From assembly GCA_026707905.1 (NCBI GenBank), contig JAPOVY010000016.1, positions 1 through 64,000 on the forward strand: DNA of 64,000 nucleotides. Reading direction: 5' to 3'. The stretch's first letter is position 1. Every line of letters begins with the position of its first letter. Origin of the DNA: Gammaproteobacteria bacterium (GTDB taxonomy: Bacteria > Pseudomonadota > Gammaproteobacteria > Pseudomonadales > Azotimanducaceae). The translations under genes were made by a program, and so were the position numbers. Positions 44,295 through 54,939 of the stretch are shown piece by piece. The notes under the pieces were generated by a model, which was given only the letters and a program-made list of their open reading frames with translations, searched no databases and was not told the origin of the DNA.

Positions 44295-47200
44295 CTAACC
44301 CCGCGAAAGCATCTTCGCTGATACGTCGTCGGCATCACGTATCGCCATTGCCGGTGTCCAATAGCGTTGTTGGTCGCTCTTAACTATGTAGATCGCTGGG
44401 ATCCGCGCCTTTGACCCGTTCGATTGGTCGACAAAACCAAAGGCACGAGCGACTCTAGGACAGCGCGTTTCGATGGAGCCAGATTTATCTAGAGATGTAT
44501 AGACGTTCGCGATCCTTTTTCGCAATTCATCTGCTGCTACTTGTTCCGTGACTACCGCAGCACGATCTCGACTGGCACCCCCGAGAGTAATAGCAATAAA
44601 TCGAACGGGCAACGCGCTTTCACCCGGCAGTACGTCGAAGATCAATGCAGACAATGGATGATCTACCATCCTTTTGCTGAGCATCTTCATGAAGAAATCG
44701 CAGTAATCCTTGAGATCCTGTGGCTCTGTAGGCTCTGCGCTCGCGACCGTAATCGAACTAGCACCCGCTTTGAGCGTCGGCAGAACGAATTCCACAGCAT
44801 GGCTCACCAACGCTCGTTCGTTCGCATTTAATTTCGCTGCCTCATAGACCCTTTCATCCAATTCCTCGAACGAGTCCACCTCATCGAATTCATCGATTGC
44901 TGGAATCGGCGTCGCAAGTAACGCTTTCACCTCGGGTTCAGGTCGATAGTTGACAAATCTGCCGCTATGTCCGAGCTCGTAATAGACCGCTAACTTGCTA
45001 TTCAACATCGTGCACGCATCTTCGAGCAATCCGCTGTGCTCTGCATCTGAGCGAACAGAAATGTAGCCCCGTGAACACAACACGCCAGTATCCTCTGAAT
45101 CGACCATAACTGCTCGAAATCGCTTCTGATCAGTTTTCCACGTCATCTTTATGAGCATCTGCCTCGGTTCGAACGCGGAGATGTTGGTTGAACCGCCGTT
45201 AACAATTGTTGGATCATCATTCAACGGGAGCTTGTCAATCCCTAACGAAAGGAAACAGTCCTCTGGAAATTCAGTTTCCTCGAAAATCAATCGTCCAAGG
45301 ATCGTTTTCAACTCCATTGTTTGTTTATCGCCTCGGATGATCCCCCTACGAAAATTAACTTTTCCCTCTTCCTTATGGTCCAGCAATGACGGCCACTTCC
45401 GCAGTTTTCGCATTAGTGCTAAGTCACGGCGCGTACCCCAAAAGAGTGTGGTCCAAAATCCGGTGCCTGACGTCGCTTCCTCAAGTGAAATTTCGTGAAT
45501 GTCGTACGGATCGACTAACACTCTGTAACTGTCGATACTCTCCTCGTATGTGGGTTTTGGACATACGTAATCGATCGATTCGTTCGCGCTAGATTGATCT
45601 AGTGTTATCAAGCTACAAGGGCTAACAGCTTTCCGAAACAATCCAAAGCGCATTGCAGAAAAATTAACAACCTCTGTCACTCCGAGTGTTCCGAAAAGTT
45701 TCTTACGGAAATCCTCCGCCGGTGAGCTCGTATTCGTCAGCAGAGTACCTGTTGGTTGCAACATCGATACGATACCATCGGTTTTGCACAACGAAGCTGA
45801 CTTCGCTAAAAACATCGGACCTATATCGCCGTTCGACACGGACCATTCATGCTGATTTGCCCATTCGTACGCGAAACCCGTCATCTTGTTCTTTCCCCAA
45901 GGTGCATTGCCTACGATAATGTCGTACCGCCCATGTTCTGTGTGTCGGGCTGCTTTCTCTAAAGATGGGTCAAAGAAATCCCCGATTCGAAGCTGCCGAT
46001 TTCGAAGCGACGGGAATTTCACGTGCGACCATAGGTGCTTTGGTTCTATCTCGTCACACATCGCCAAGTACAAGCTGAAAGATGCAACGCGAACAGCATG
46101 GGGATTGATATCGATACCAACGAGGTTGCGTTCTAGGATCCGCCGAAGTTCTGGAACCGGGATTCTTGCGCTGAGGTCGCCGTTGCTGAGCTTCCACCGG
46201 TGGACCAAACGCCGTAAAGCCTTTACAAGGAAGATCCCCGACCCACACGAGGGGTCAAGTACCTTCAAATTCCAGTTCGCGTCATCCCACGGTAGAACCC
46301 CATCCAGCACGAAGTCGACAAGATGTGCCGGAGTGTAGATTGCTTGTCCATCGTGTTCCACGAAGGATTCGTAAATACTGCTGATGAAATCTAACGGGAT
46401 CGAATCGAATGAATACATCGGCCAGAGTGAACGCTGGCCGGTTCGCAACGACAAGTTGCCTCGAATGAACTCGCTAAGTACATTCAAGTGCTTTTGCTGC
46501 ACTTCCTCGCTCTCAGGCTGCTTTCCTGAATTTCCTGCGACGAATGAAGGAAACAGGTCACCGTTAAATTTCTGATCCAGAAAATGGAATAGTCGGTAGG
46601 TGTCGTCGTGTTGATCCAAAATATCGGCGAAAGTCTCATACCGTCGCGACAGAACTTTTTGTTCGTGCAATCTCTCCAGCTGCTCCGAACTAAGTGCTCT
46701 GAAGCCTTGTGCGTCTTTGCGGTCGAAAAGAAACTGCACGAAGATGGTCCGCGCCAAGAGGTCGTGAATAACTTCACGTGAGAGTCCTTCACCTTTCAGC
46801 CGAGTGCGCAGATGCCGAAGATTGTCAAGCAACAAGCTATCTGCACGGTGTTTTTTCTGAAAACGGCTTTGATGCTTGCGTAAAAAACTCCCAGTTGCAA
46901 TTTCCAGCCAATGCAGTGCGGCACTTTGACCTTGCGTCTCGACAGCGCGTTCGCCTCGTTTGTATCCTAGAACATACTTTGCCTCAATAATCTCAGGTTT
47001 CAATCTTTGTTCTGTATCTTGGCTTGGCGGTTCGGAACATGAAAATGCGCGCACTTCCGTTTCGTCAATGGTCAATAACAGCGGCGAGTTACTGAAATTC
47101 CACGCTGCGCGATGCAGCTCGACCAATGTACTGGTCGGTACCCGCTCCTCAAAGGTACAAACGATTGCTAGCGGCGCTTCGCTCGCCGTGCTTTTGGAAT

Positions 47201-47372
47201 CGGCGTAGAGCAACCCAACCCGGGCGTGCGCCCCACCTCGCAGCATGGTCACCGCGCTTTCGATCTTCCGTCTCGCCATCGCCAAGTTCGCGCTTGGCCC
47301 AGGTCCCGTTGGCTTCATGATTGACTCTGGACTCGGCCAAGCGAGTTCCTGAGCCAATTGAACTAACCCCAT
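44295..47372 (-). CDS. Large N6-adenine DNA methyltransferase
   Basis: A 1025-residue protein of the Eco57I/PglX-like class. The SAM motif I is D373-P-S-C-G-S-G379 and the catalytic motif IV is N-A-P-W (489-492), where alanine replaces the usual first proline. A long N-terminal helical domain (1-350) and a C-terminal target-recognition-like region with I-Y-I-V-K-S-D-Q-Q-R flank the core. No nuclease motif was recognised within it, unlike type IIG enzymes. It lies directly upstream of the small nuclease-like gene. Whether the altered motif IV still supports catalysis is uncertain. Confidence 0.85.
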   Translation of the reverse strand: MGLVQLAQELAWPSPESIMKPTGPGPSANLAMARRKIESAVTMLRGGAHARVGLLYADSKSTASEAPLAIVCTFEERVPTSTLVELHRAAWNFSNSPLLLTIDETEVRAFSCSEPPSQDTEQRLKPEIIEAKYVLGYKRGERAVETQGQSAALHWLEIATGSFLRKHQSRFQKKHRADSLLLDNLRHLRTRLKGEGLSREVIHDLLARTIFVQFLFDRKDAQGFRALSSEQLERLHEQKVLSRRYETFADILDQHDDTYRLFHFLDQKFNGDLFPSFVAGNSGKQPESEEVQQKHLNVLSEFIRGNLSLRTGQRSLWPMYSFDSIPLDFISSIYESFVEHDGQAIYTPAHLVDFVLDGVLPWDDANWNLKVLDPSCGSGIFLVKALRRLVHRWKLSNGDLSARIPVPELRRILERNLVGIDINPHAVRVASFSLYLAMCDEIEPKHLWSHVKFPSLRNRQLRIGDFFDPSLEKAARHTEHGRYDIIVGNAPWGKNKMTGFAYEWANQHEWSVSNGDIGPMFLAKSASLCKTDGIVSMLQPTGTLLTNTSSPAEDFRKKLFGTLGVTEVVNFSAMRFGLFRKAVSPCSLITLDQSSANESIDYVCPKPTYEESIDSYRVLVDPYDIHEISLEEATSGTGFWTTLFWGTRRDLALMRKLRKWPSLLDHKEEGKVNFRRGIIRGDKQTMELKTILGRLIFEETEFPEDCFLSLGIDKLPLNDDPTIVNGGSTNISAFEPRQMLIKMTWKTDQKRFRAVMVDSEDTGVLCSRGYISVRSDAEHSGLLEDACTMLNSKLAVYYELGHSGRFVNYRPEPEVKALLATPIPAIDEFDEVDSFEELDERVYEAAKLNANERALVSHAVEFVLPTLKAGASSITVASAEPTEPQDLKDYCDFFMKMLSKRMVDHPLSALIFDVLPGESALPVRFIAITLGGASRDRAAVVTEQVAADELRKRIANVYTSLDKSGSIETRCPRVARAFGFVDQSNGSKARIPAIYIVKSDQQRYWTPAMAIRDADDVSAKMLSRG

Positions 47373-48029
47373 TCCACTCCTCGCAAGACTATCTCGGGTT
47401 CGAGTCGAATCGATAGCGTGTTAATAAAAGAATTTGCTCCTAGTTCTGACTGTACCGCTAACCTACTCAGACGGCTCGTTCTACAAGAGTGCATCAGCAT
47501 CTTTAATTGAACCTATTTAGAAAGAGCTGCATAAATCTCGTTCCATCGAAATTCTGCGGTTAGTACCTTGGATCAGCTTTCCTACTTGAATCGAGTTTGA
47601 ATCGATGGACTGCCAGCTGCTCGATGACCCGAAGCGCTCTCCCGCTAGTCTTTTTAATCTCAACAGCTTACTGAACATAAGTATAGCAAACTAAATTACG
47701 CCGAAGCGCGATAGTCGTTTTCCCTTCTTATCATGACACCGCCATTCCGATGGAGATATGTTGCGAATGAGTTGTATCTTACCGACTGTTGTACTTCCAA
47801 CATGTTTCAGAATCATCACTTGGTGAAGCCGTCGCGATTGTGACAAGATAGAGGATTGCGGTGCGGTGATGGAAAAACTCGATTAACTCAACGATCCTGT
47901 GGTTGAACACGTTAGTAACGCGACTCTCGCTTTCCGCTTCTCAGGTCAATTTTGTAACGACACGACGCCGCGTTGATAAATAAGTCAAGTTTCAGCGGGC
48001 GTGTGTATCTCAAACTCCTGTTAGAACAC
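47373..48029. other. Long intergenic gap before hsdR end
   Basis: I see no gene, hairpin or conserved RNA here. A 35-codon minus-strand frame (M-L-E-V-Q-Q-S-V start) and a TCAAAC/TTCAAG-like stretch were noted and judged non-significant. It separates the methylase operon from the type I operon, so a promoter for the methylase is expected at its left end, but no -35/-10 pair can be pointed to with confidence. Confidence 0.4.
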
Positions 48030-49520
48030 CTACTCGGCCCAACGTGTTGACAACGCCTCCGCCTGTTCAATAACGGTAAGTGTTGCTTTCTCCTGTTTGT
48101 CAGGCGGATAGCCGTATTTACGCAAGATACGACGTACGAGCCGTCGAAGATTGGCGCGTACATTTTCACGAAGCGTCCAATCAATCGTCACGTTTGCTCG
48201 AACCGTACGCACTAGATCTTTAGCGATAAGGCGAAGTGTGTCATCGCCTAGCACTTGGACCGCACTATCGTTCGTTTCCAGCGCATCGTAGAACGCGACT
48301 TCATCCGCCGAGAGGCCAAGTTTCAACCCGCGTTCACTTGCCTTTCGCAGTTCCTTCGCGATTTTGATGAGTTCCTCGATCACTTGAACGATTTCGACCA
48401 TACGATTCTGATAACGACGGATGGCTAACTCAAGCATCTGAGCGAATGAACGTGCTTGCACCACGTTCGAGCGCTTGAGTATCCCGATTTCACCTTTCAG
48501 GAGTTTCTCGAGCAAATCGACTGCAACATTACGGTGCTGCAATTCACGTACATCATCGAGAAATTCATCGGACAGGATCGAGATATCTGGATTTGGCAGT
48601 CCTGCAGCTGCAAAGATGTCAATGACCTCTTCAGGCGCAACCGCCTTAGATACGATGTCGCGAAGCGCGCTATCGAGTTCTTCCTGTGACCGATAGTCTG
48701 TTTTAGCTCGTTTCACAAGCGCTGAGCTCAGGACTTGGAAGAATTTCAAATCGTCGCGAATTCGGGTTGCCTCGTCACAGGGAACCGCTAATGCGTATGC
48801 TGACGACAGCCCTCGCACCGCAACAACGAAGCGATCTTTCCCGTCTTCCTGAGAGAGTATGCGTTCCTGCGCAGGAGGGATTAGTGCCAACTTCTCAGTT
48901 GACGAGCCACTGTGCCACGCGCTATAGTCGAAGCCGTGCAATAGGTCGATACATATATCGTATTTCTCCAACATGGCGGCGATCGCCGCCGCTTTGTCGA
49001 TCGCCGTATCGCCTTTACCACCACTCTTGGTGTATGTAGCCAGCGCTTGTTTCAGTTCCTCCGACAAACCGAGGTAATCAACGACGAGGCCACCCGGTTT
49101 ATCTCGGAATACGCGATTGACGCGTGCGATGCTTTGCATCAATCCGTGCCCACGCATAGGTTTGTCGACGTACATCGTATGAAGACTCGGCGCATCGAAT
49201 CCCGTGAGCCACATATCGCGAACAAATACGATCTCAAATCCATCGTTCGGATTGCGAAAACGGTTTGCTAATGCTTCGCGACCTGTCTTACTGCGAATGT
49301 GACCTTGCCAGTCTTCTGAGTCTGAAGCCGAACCTGTCATGACGATCTTCATGCGTCCCTTCGAATCGTCGGAGTCATGCCAATTGGGGCGCAGTCTGCG
49401 CACTTCCTCGTAAAGTTCGACACAAATACGACGGCTCATACACACGATCATCGCCTTACCGTGCATAGCTTCAGTTCGGTTGTCGAAGTGCGCGACGATG
49501 TCTTCAGCAACAAGGCGCAA
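48030..49520 (-). pseudogene. hsdR: HsdR C-terminal part, downstream of in-frame stop
   Basis: The 496-residue C-terminal part of a type I restriction subunit. It is in the same frame as the upstream part and separated by one TAA at 49524-49526 and one AGG codon. It carries helicase motif IV-like M-I-V-C-M-S-R-R, motif V in [10 protein letters not shown], motif [13 protein letters not shown], and the usual helical C-terminus that contacts HsdM. A TTG begins it, but the only SD-like sequence abuts the TTG, so independent translation is doubtful. Removing the stop would give a normal 1041-residue HsdR. Either a loss-of-function mutation or a sequencing error. Confidence 0.85.
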
Positions 49521-49523
49521 CCT

Positions 49524-51155
49524 TTATGGGGTCCCTACGATTGCTTCCAGCTGTGCCCATTTGGTCTTGAGTTTTTCTTTGCGCTCGATTTCCTCGCCTT
49601 CGGTTGCTTCTTCAAAATCTTCGTCAATATGTGGTCGTTGGGTTTCGTCCAACGACAGCTTTGCGAGCCGACTTTCATAGTAGATTGGAACAGTTGCGCC
49701 GTCTTCAACCGCCTGTTGAATGTCGTATGTACTTATGTATTCCCCAAATACAGCACGGGTGTTTGCGTCTCGGAGTTCTATAGGTGTACCTGTAAACCCG
49801 ATGTATGAAGCATTTGGGAGCGCATCACGCATATGACCGGCGAAACCGTCAATAAAGTCGTATTGGCTACGATGTGCTTCGTCTGCAATCACGATAACGT
49901 TGGCTCGATTCGTCAAAGCGTGATGCCGCGTGTCTTTCTCATCTGGAAAGAACTTTTGGATCGTCGTGAATATGACGCCACCTGTGTCGACGGCAAGCTT
50001 CAGTCTCAAGTCCGCACGGTCGGTCGCTTGCACGGGGGTCTGACGCAACAGGTCACTACAGCGAGAAAACGTCGAAAACAACTGGTCGTCCAAGTCGTTA
50101 CGATCTGTTAATACGACTACGGTCGGATTACGCATGTCCGGTTCACGGATCATGCGACCGGCATAGAACGCCATCGTCAGACTTTTCCCGGATCCTTGGG
50201 TATGCCAGACCACGCCGATACGACGGTCGCCAAATTGACCCGCGGGGCGACGACTCGTGTGACGTAAGCGTTCATCTACTGCGTCTCGAAGTTTTGCTGC
50301 ACGAAGCGTCTCGATAACGCCAATCTCAACCGCATGAAACTGGTGATATCCTGCGATCTTCTTGCTCAACTTACCAGCATCGTCTTCAAAGACTATGAAG
50401 TCTCTCAACAGCTGGACGAAACGAGTCGGATCGCACACACCTTCGAGCATAACCTGCAATTCAAGTGAGGTCCTCGGCGCTACTTCCTCGCCATCGCTAG
50501 TTCGCCAAGGTTTGAACCACTCGCGACCCGCCGTGAGCGAACCGATACGCGCTTCGAGACCGTCTGAGACGATCAAGATCTCATTCGTTTCGAATAAAGA
50601 CGGAATTTCGTTCTTGTACGTTTGGAGTTGTTGCCACGCGCTCCAAATGGTCGCATCTTCGTCCGCAGGGTTCTTTAGCTCTATTACTGCTAAGGGAAGA
50701 CCATTTACAAACAACACGACGTCTGGACGACGCTCATGCTTGTTCTCAAGCACTGTGAGTTGGTTTACCGCTAACCAATCATTCTCACTTGGGTCTTCGA
50801 AATCGACGACCCTTACTTGCGCACCACGAACGATGGTATCCTGCGGATATTCAACAGTCACCCCATTTACGAGCATTCTGTGGAAATTGCGGTTGCGCAT
50901 TTCAAGCGACGCGCCTTCGGGTTTCGTCAACCTACGAACGGCATCGTCGATCGCCGAGCTAGGTAAATCTGGGTTTAGTCGATCCACTGCATCTCGCAAA
51001 CGTAATGGCAGAATCGTTTCGTCGTAGCCAGTTCGTTCACCCGTCCCATCGTAGGGTAATAAGTCAGGACCGTGGGCGATTCCCCAACCAAGATCTGTTA
51101 GCCATTGAAGCACAGCGTCCTCAACAGTCGATTCGGCGAAATGCCCTTCACTCAT
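49524..51155 (-). CDS. hsdR: HsdR N-terminal part (nuclease and first helicase lobe)
   Basis: A 543-residue product, truncated by an in-frame TAA just after Q-L-E-A-I-V-G-T-P. It carries the nuclease core (D145, E159-x-K161), Walker A T-Q-G-S-G-K-S (about residue 315), DEAH-box A-D-E-A-H-R-S-Q and the G-F-T-G-T-P motif III. In intact homologues the chain continues through the second helicase lobe without interruption. As it stands, it would lack the motor needed for DNA translocation. It begins 14 bases after the PIN-protein gene, the last in the hsdM-hsdS operon order. Confidence 0.9.
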   Translation of the reverse strand: MSEGHFAESTVEDAVLQWLTDLGWGIAHGPDLLPYDGTGERTGYDETILPLRLRDAVDRLNPDLPSSAIDDAVRRLTKPEGASLEMRNRNFHRMLVNGVTVEYPQDTIVRGAQVRVVDFEDPSENDWLAVNQLTVLENKHERRPDVVLFVNGLPLAVIELKNPADEDATIWSAWQQLQTYKNEIPSLFETNEILIVSDGLEARIGSLTAGREWFKPWRTSDGEEVAPRTSLELQVMLEGVCDPTRFVQLLRDFIVFEDDAGKLSKKIAGYHQFHAVEIGVIETLRAAKLRDAVDERLRHTSRRPAGQFGDRRIGVVWHTQGSGKSLTMAFYAGRMIREPDMRNPTVVVLTDRNDLDDQLFSTFSRCSDLLRQTPVQATDRADLRLKLAVDTGGVIFTTIQKFFPDEKDTRHHALTNRANVIVIADEAHRSQYDFIDGFAGHMRDALPNASYIGFTGTPIELRDANTRAVFGEYISTYDIQQAVEDGATVPIYYESRLAKLSLDETQRPHIDEDFEEATEGEEIERKEKLKTKWAQLEAIVGTP

Positions 51156-51169
51156 AGTGTTGTTCCAAT

Positions 51170-51658
51170 CTAAGCGAGTACGAATCTCGCTCGTTCTCGG
51201 CGAAGCATTTCATAAGGTGTCAAACAGGTTAATCCGAGCGCGAGACATGCGTTTGGTATCTTGATCTTTTTCACTGTATCTGCGGGAACTTCGTGCGTCA
51301 CGACGACACAGTTGTGAGCAAGGGCATGCGCTATAAGCCAATAGTCCGCAACCTGAAGAAATATCGTAACTGCCGACGATTCGTACCCACTAGACGATGC
51401 CCAATCGGCTACGCGGTCTAGTGCGCTCGCGACATCAACATCGGGTGAAAGGAAAAACCTGTCACGACGTACCTTGACCCAGGCGGCAAGATCATCGTCG
51501 GCGACTTCTAATTCATCGGCAACCTTTTCAACGCTCGCCGCAACATCGGTTTCGTTCGCACGATCTAACCACTCCCAAAATGCAGGACAAAAATCGAAGC
51601 CGTAATGCAGATTCTTCGCCTGAATAAATATGTTGGCGTCGAGAATGTACCGAGTCAA
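51170..51658 (-). CDS. DUF4411 PIN-domain protein (probable toxin)
   Basis: A 162-residue PIN-like protein with L-D-A-N-I-F-I-Q-A at the N-terminus (acidic D8) and further conserved acidic residues in [12 protein letters not shown]4411 proteins are typically encoded after an XRE/ImmA protein and predicted to act as RNases in toxin-antitoxin-like pairs. The start overlaps the stop of the XRE/ImmA gene by four bases, so the two are coupled. Nested inside the type I operon between hsdS and hsdR. Confidence 0.82.
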   Translation of the reverse strand: MTRYILDANIFIQAKNLHYGFDFCPAFWEWLDRANETDVAASVEKVADELEVADDDLAAWVKVRRDRFFLSPDVDVASALDRVADWASSSGYESSAVTIFLQVADYWLIAHALAHNCVVVTHEVPADTVKKIKIPNACLALGLTCLTPYEMLRRERARFVLA

Positions 51659-52812
51659 GGTGTAACGCCGATTTGTCTCGCGAGTTCCTCAAAGCTGCTT
51701 CCACTGCGCACACCAAGCATGCGATACGCATCACGAAAGAGAGTCTGACCTTCTAATGTACTTGCGACGAGTGCCTTCGCGAAACGTCTACCGACGCGCG
51801 AAACTGTTGTTCGATAGAAATCTCCGCCCCCGCCACGGTTTTGCTGAACTAGCGACCGCAAGCGACTGTTCTCTTCGCGCCAAGCATTCTCAAACTGGTT
51901 ACGAGTAAGCCATCCTGCGTCTAAGAGGCGTCGTAAGACGACCAAACTACTGACCTTGAAAACGCGTGTCAAACGCTGAATCGCGTTCGACAAGCTTTCC
52001 CCCTCAGACAATTCATCGCGCAATGCTGCGAGAGGAACCAAAAACTCCGCAGCGACTTCATTGCACCAGACCTCAGCTGATCTCAATTTCGAGTTCGGGG
52101 CGGCCTGACAATTAGATAAGCCTGAATTTCCGAGCCAAAGGTGTGCAAGTTCGTGAGCTAGGGTGAACATTTGCGCCGCTTTTGTATCGGCACCGTTAAT
52201 GAATATAAGTGGCGCTCGAGGGTCGCTTAACGCAAAACCTCGAAATTCTTGGGGATTTAGCCTTCGTGTGGTATTACTGCCGACAATCCCACTGATCATG
52301 ACCAGAATACCGGCGGCGTCCGTAGCAGTGACAAACCTTTGAAACGCGTCCGTCCACGTCGAACATTCTCGACGAACTTGAAGAGCGAACTCAAGGGTGT
52401 CCGTAATCTGAGAAGCAACATCAACGGTAGAGTGATCGATCGACACACTCGAAATAAACAGTAACTCATCCGAACTTTCTAACCTTGAGTAATTACGGTA
52501 CCATGTCTGACGGGCTTGGCACGCGTGAATTACGTCTAGTAGATCCGGGCTTGGACGAGCTACCGATGTTCCAGCAATCGTGCGAAAGTCGGAGATTGGT
52601 AATGATTCTATCGGTGGTTCAGATAGGAATAGATAGCCAACAGGCACATGGACTTTAGCCGCAAAGTCATCAACTTGCTTAAACGTCGGGCGTAGTGAAC
52701 CAGTCTCCCATTCGGAGAGTTTTGGGAATCGCTTAGCTAGCGTTTCAGGTGCAAGTCCTGCACGTTCCCTAGCCCAGATGACTAACTCCGGGTTTACAGG
52801 AGCGCGGATCAT
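51655..52812 (-). CDS. XRE-ImmA/IrrE protein (probable antitoxin or regulator)
   Basis: A 385-residue protein with an N-terminal helix-turn-helix (about 1-60, including E-R-A-G-L-A-P-E-T-L-A) and an ImmA/IrrE-like zinc peptidase domain with H220-E-L-A-H224. This is the COG2856 layout. It overlaps hsdS (four bases) and the PIN gene (four bases). It probably autoregulates or antagonises the PIN protein. The zinc motif is intact. Confidence 0.88.
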   Translation of the reverse strand: MIRAPVNPELVIWARERAGLAPETLAKRFPKLSEWETGSLRPTFKQVDDFAAKVHVPVGYLFLSEPPIESLPISDFRTIAGTSVARPSPDLLDVIHACQARQTWYRNYSRLESSDELLFISSVSIDHSTVDVASQITDTLEFALQVRRECSTWTDAFQRFVTATDAAGILVMISGIVGSNTTRRLNPQEFRGFALSDPRAPLIFINGADTKAAQMFTLAHELAHLWLGNSGLSNCQAAPNSKLRSAEVWCNEVAAEFLVPLAALRDELSEGESLSNAIQRLTRVFKVSSLVVLRRLLDAGWLTRNQFENAWREENSRLRSLVQQNRGGGGDFYRTTVSRVGRRFAKALVASTLEGQTLFRDAYRMLGVRSGSSFEELARQIGVTP

Positions 52813-54173
52813 GTGACGGATTCGACCATATCCTCTACATCCTTGACACGAATTTCGCCAGAGATGAGCTTTGGCAACAAACGATCTCGGATGTCCGCGA
52901 GTGTTTTCGATTCAATTGTTAGCAAATCGCTATATTCGTGTATAGGGTGTGCTAGTTCGTCAAATGATTGAATTAGACGTTTCGGTGGAATGGAAATCAG
53001 AGGTAATTCAAATGCGTCAGCTGGGAGCATGTTAACTGTAGTTCCGTTACCGTAGTTTCGAATTGATCGTCCGAACCGAGAGTAGCTAATCGCATAATGA
53101 AGCCAAGTACGACTCAGAGGGGAGTTTGAAGTTGGATCTAATTTGAAAAGGTGGTGAGAAAATATCCCTCTTTGACCAGTTGACGAGGGAATTAATGCGG
53201 AATACGCGATCACCACGTTGTTTGATGTTAAATCTGTGTTTGCGACGATTAGATCACCTGGTTTAACTGTGTGCGCCTTTTGGTAATCACCCATGTAGTG
53301 CTTTAGACCACCGTAGTTGTAACCGCCACTAGCCTTAATCGATTTGAGATTGTGTAGAACGATTCCATTCGAAGCATTGGTCAGACCAGAACCTTTGTAA
53401 CTCAGTCCCCTCGTCGTTCTCACATGCCTACCAATTTGATCGTAAATCCATTCAGAGGGGTGAAAGTCATTCTCAAGAGAAGAAGGGAATAGTTGCCACA
53501 AGTACTCTGGGAGATAAGCACTTTGGCCTTCAGCTTTAGCACGAACCGGACCATAGTCGATGAACCAGTCTTTGAAAATCGCTTGTGCAATCGCTTCAAG
53601 CGATTCGATCAGGCGTCGGTTCAGTTCAATTTTGTCATCCAAGGCACTCAAGATATGAGCAATAGCGCGTTGTTCAGACAAGCTAGGAACTCGGACTATA
53701 TGGTTTTTGAGAATATCGATTTTGAGGTTCGTAAATACTGAACCTGTCCCTTGACTCACGATTCGCGGTCTTTCGAATGTTAGTAAGTAATAGCAGAACA
53801 TCGGGTCAAGTCGACGAAAGTTCCTAAGTAGCAGCCATCCGTCATGAATGCACGCGTCCATTCCCACGAACTTTGGTATGCCCGGCGTTGCACTATTACT
53901 GAGAATCAAGTCGCCTGGTACGACTGAGACACTTTTAGTTTTTCCACTTGGCCGAATTTTCTCATTGGTTTGATAGATAGTTCGACATGGCGAGCTCGTA
54001 GCGTCTGCGATCTTAATCCACGGGATTCCCGTGCACGAAACCCACTCATGAATCGGTCGAGGTGATGCACCACGTCTTATATCGCACAGTTCCGAAAAAA
54101 CGAATTCTCGCCACTGTAGCGTACCCGAAGAATGCGGTACCTCTTCAGATGAGTCTTTATCACAAGTTCCCAC
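52809..54173 (-). CDS. hsdS: Type I restriction-modification specificity subunit HsdS
   Basis: A 454-residue specificity subunit with two target-recognition domains separated by the conserved central helix region near residues 165-205 (S-E-Q-R-A-I-A-H-I-L-S-A-L-D-D-K). A second spacer-like helix lies at the C-terminus with I-R-D-R-L-L-P-K-L-I-S-G. It directs HsdM2HsdS to a bipartite sequence. It reads cleanly and complete. Recognition sequence cannot be predicted from sequence alone. It is downstream of a broken gene and upstream of the toxin-antitoxin pair. Confidence 0.92.
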   Translation of the reverse strand: MGTCDKDSSEEVPHSSGTLQWREFVFSELCDIRRGASPRPIHEWVSCTGIPWIKIADATSSPCRTIYQTNEKIRPSGKTKSVSVVPGDLILSNSATPGIPKFVGMDACIHDGWLLLRNFRRLDPMFCYYLLTFERPRIVSQGTGSVFTNLKIDILKNHIVRVPSLSEQRAIAHILSALDDKIELNRRLIESLEAIAQAIFKDWFIDYGPVRAKAEGQSAYLPEYLWQLFPSSLENDFHPSEWIYDQIGRHVRTTRGLSYKGSGLTNASNGIVLHNLKSIKASGGYNYGGLKHYMGDYQKAHTVKPGDLIVANTDLTSNNVVIAYSALIPSSTGQRGIFSHHLFKLDPTSNSPLSRTWLHYAISYSRFGRSIRNYGNGTTVNMLPADAFELPLISIPPKRLIQSFDELAHPIHEYSDLLTIESKTLADIRDRLLPKLISGEIRVKDVEDMVESVT

Positions 54174-54221
54174 TAAGCTAAACCTCTCGTCATCTCGCTG
54201 TCAAATAGTGCCCTATACAAG

Positions 54222-54939
54222 TTAGTCAGCGAATAGCTCCACATGCTCTCCGTCAATCTCTCGAAGACACTGTTCGGTAATCGTGTCCTTCGACCAAGAT
54301 TTGAATAGCGATTCGCGCATAGCGTCAGTGAAAGTAGAGAGCCTCTCAATGGGAATTCGCCTTAATGGTGGTTCCAGCAACACAAGATCGAGAACACTAC
54401 TTTGATGACATCTCCATTTGACGCGGTTGCTGAAGACCCGGATTTCCACTTCCGAAAAATGGTCCATCACCTGATACTCGCGTGTGCACTGATGGCTGAC
54501 CGGAAGATCGAGTCGCTCAGACTTCAATTGATTGTTGTATGACGCTAGCGAGTGTTATCACATCTTTGACAGAGTCTGACAATAGTCTTTCAGTCGTTTC
54601 CGCCAAATCCTTACCGAAATCATGGATCGTGTCATTTCGGTCATCTCTGTAAAAACCATGGTACGACCATATCTGTGTCATTCAACTAGATCCGCGCATC
54701 AAGGTTCAACAAATGCGTGAGAGTTAGTCGGACCGCATCGAACTCGTCTGCAAAGTGCACGGTCAGATCTCTTCTTAGTAATTTCCCACTCTGCTCAAGC
54801 ACAAGCTAGGACTCTTTAACACCTGCAGCTAGATAGATGAAATTGAGACATCATTGCGGTTATCAATCTGATTGAGCTTCACCGGGACGAGATCCAATAA
54901 GGCGATGTTGTGATGAAAGAAGGTTTTGTCAGTACTCAC
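54222..54939 (-). pseudogene. Fragmented gene between hsdM and hsdS
   Basis: A stretch whose protein-like reading frame changes repeatedly. It begins at a GTG overlapping the hsdM stop (GTGA), runs 36 codons to TAG, then shows protein-like text in other frames, including L-L-R-R-D-L-T-V-H-F-A-D-E-F-D, then a 54-codon frame starting at ATG 54681 (H-D-F-G-K-D-L-A-E-T-T). It ends in a 101-codon frame from TTG 54527, overlapping the previous one by 11 bases. A single ancestral gene, later frameshifted several times, explains this best. The last part might still be translated. Ancestral family not recognised. Confidence 0.5.

Noticed and set aside
49518..49530. Programmed readthrough or reinitiation in hsdR
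   Set aside because: The SD-like AAAGG overlaps the TTG itself, which is too close to work, and no conserved readthrough context is seen. A simple nonsense change is more likely.
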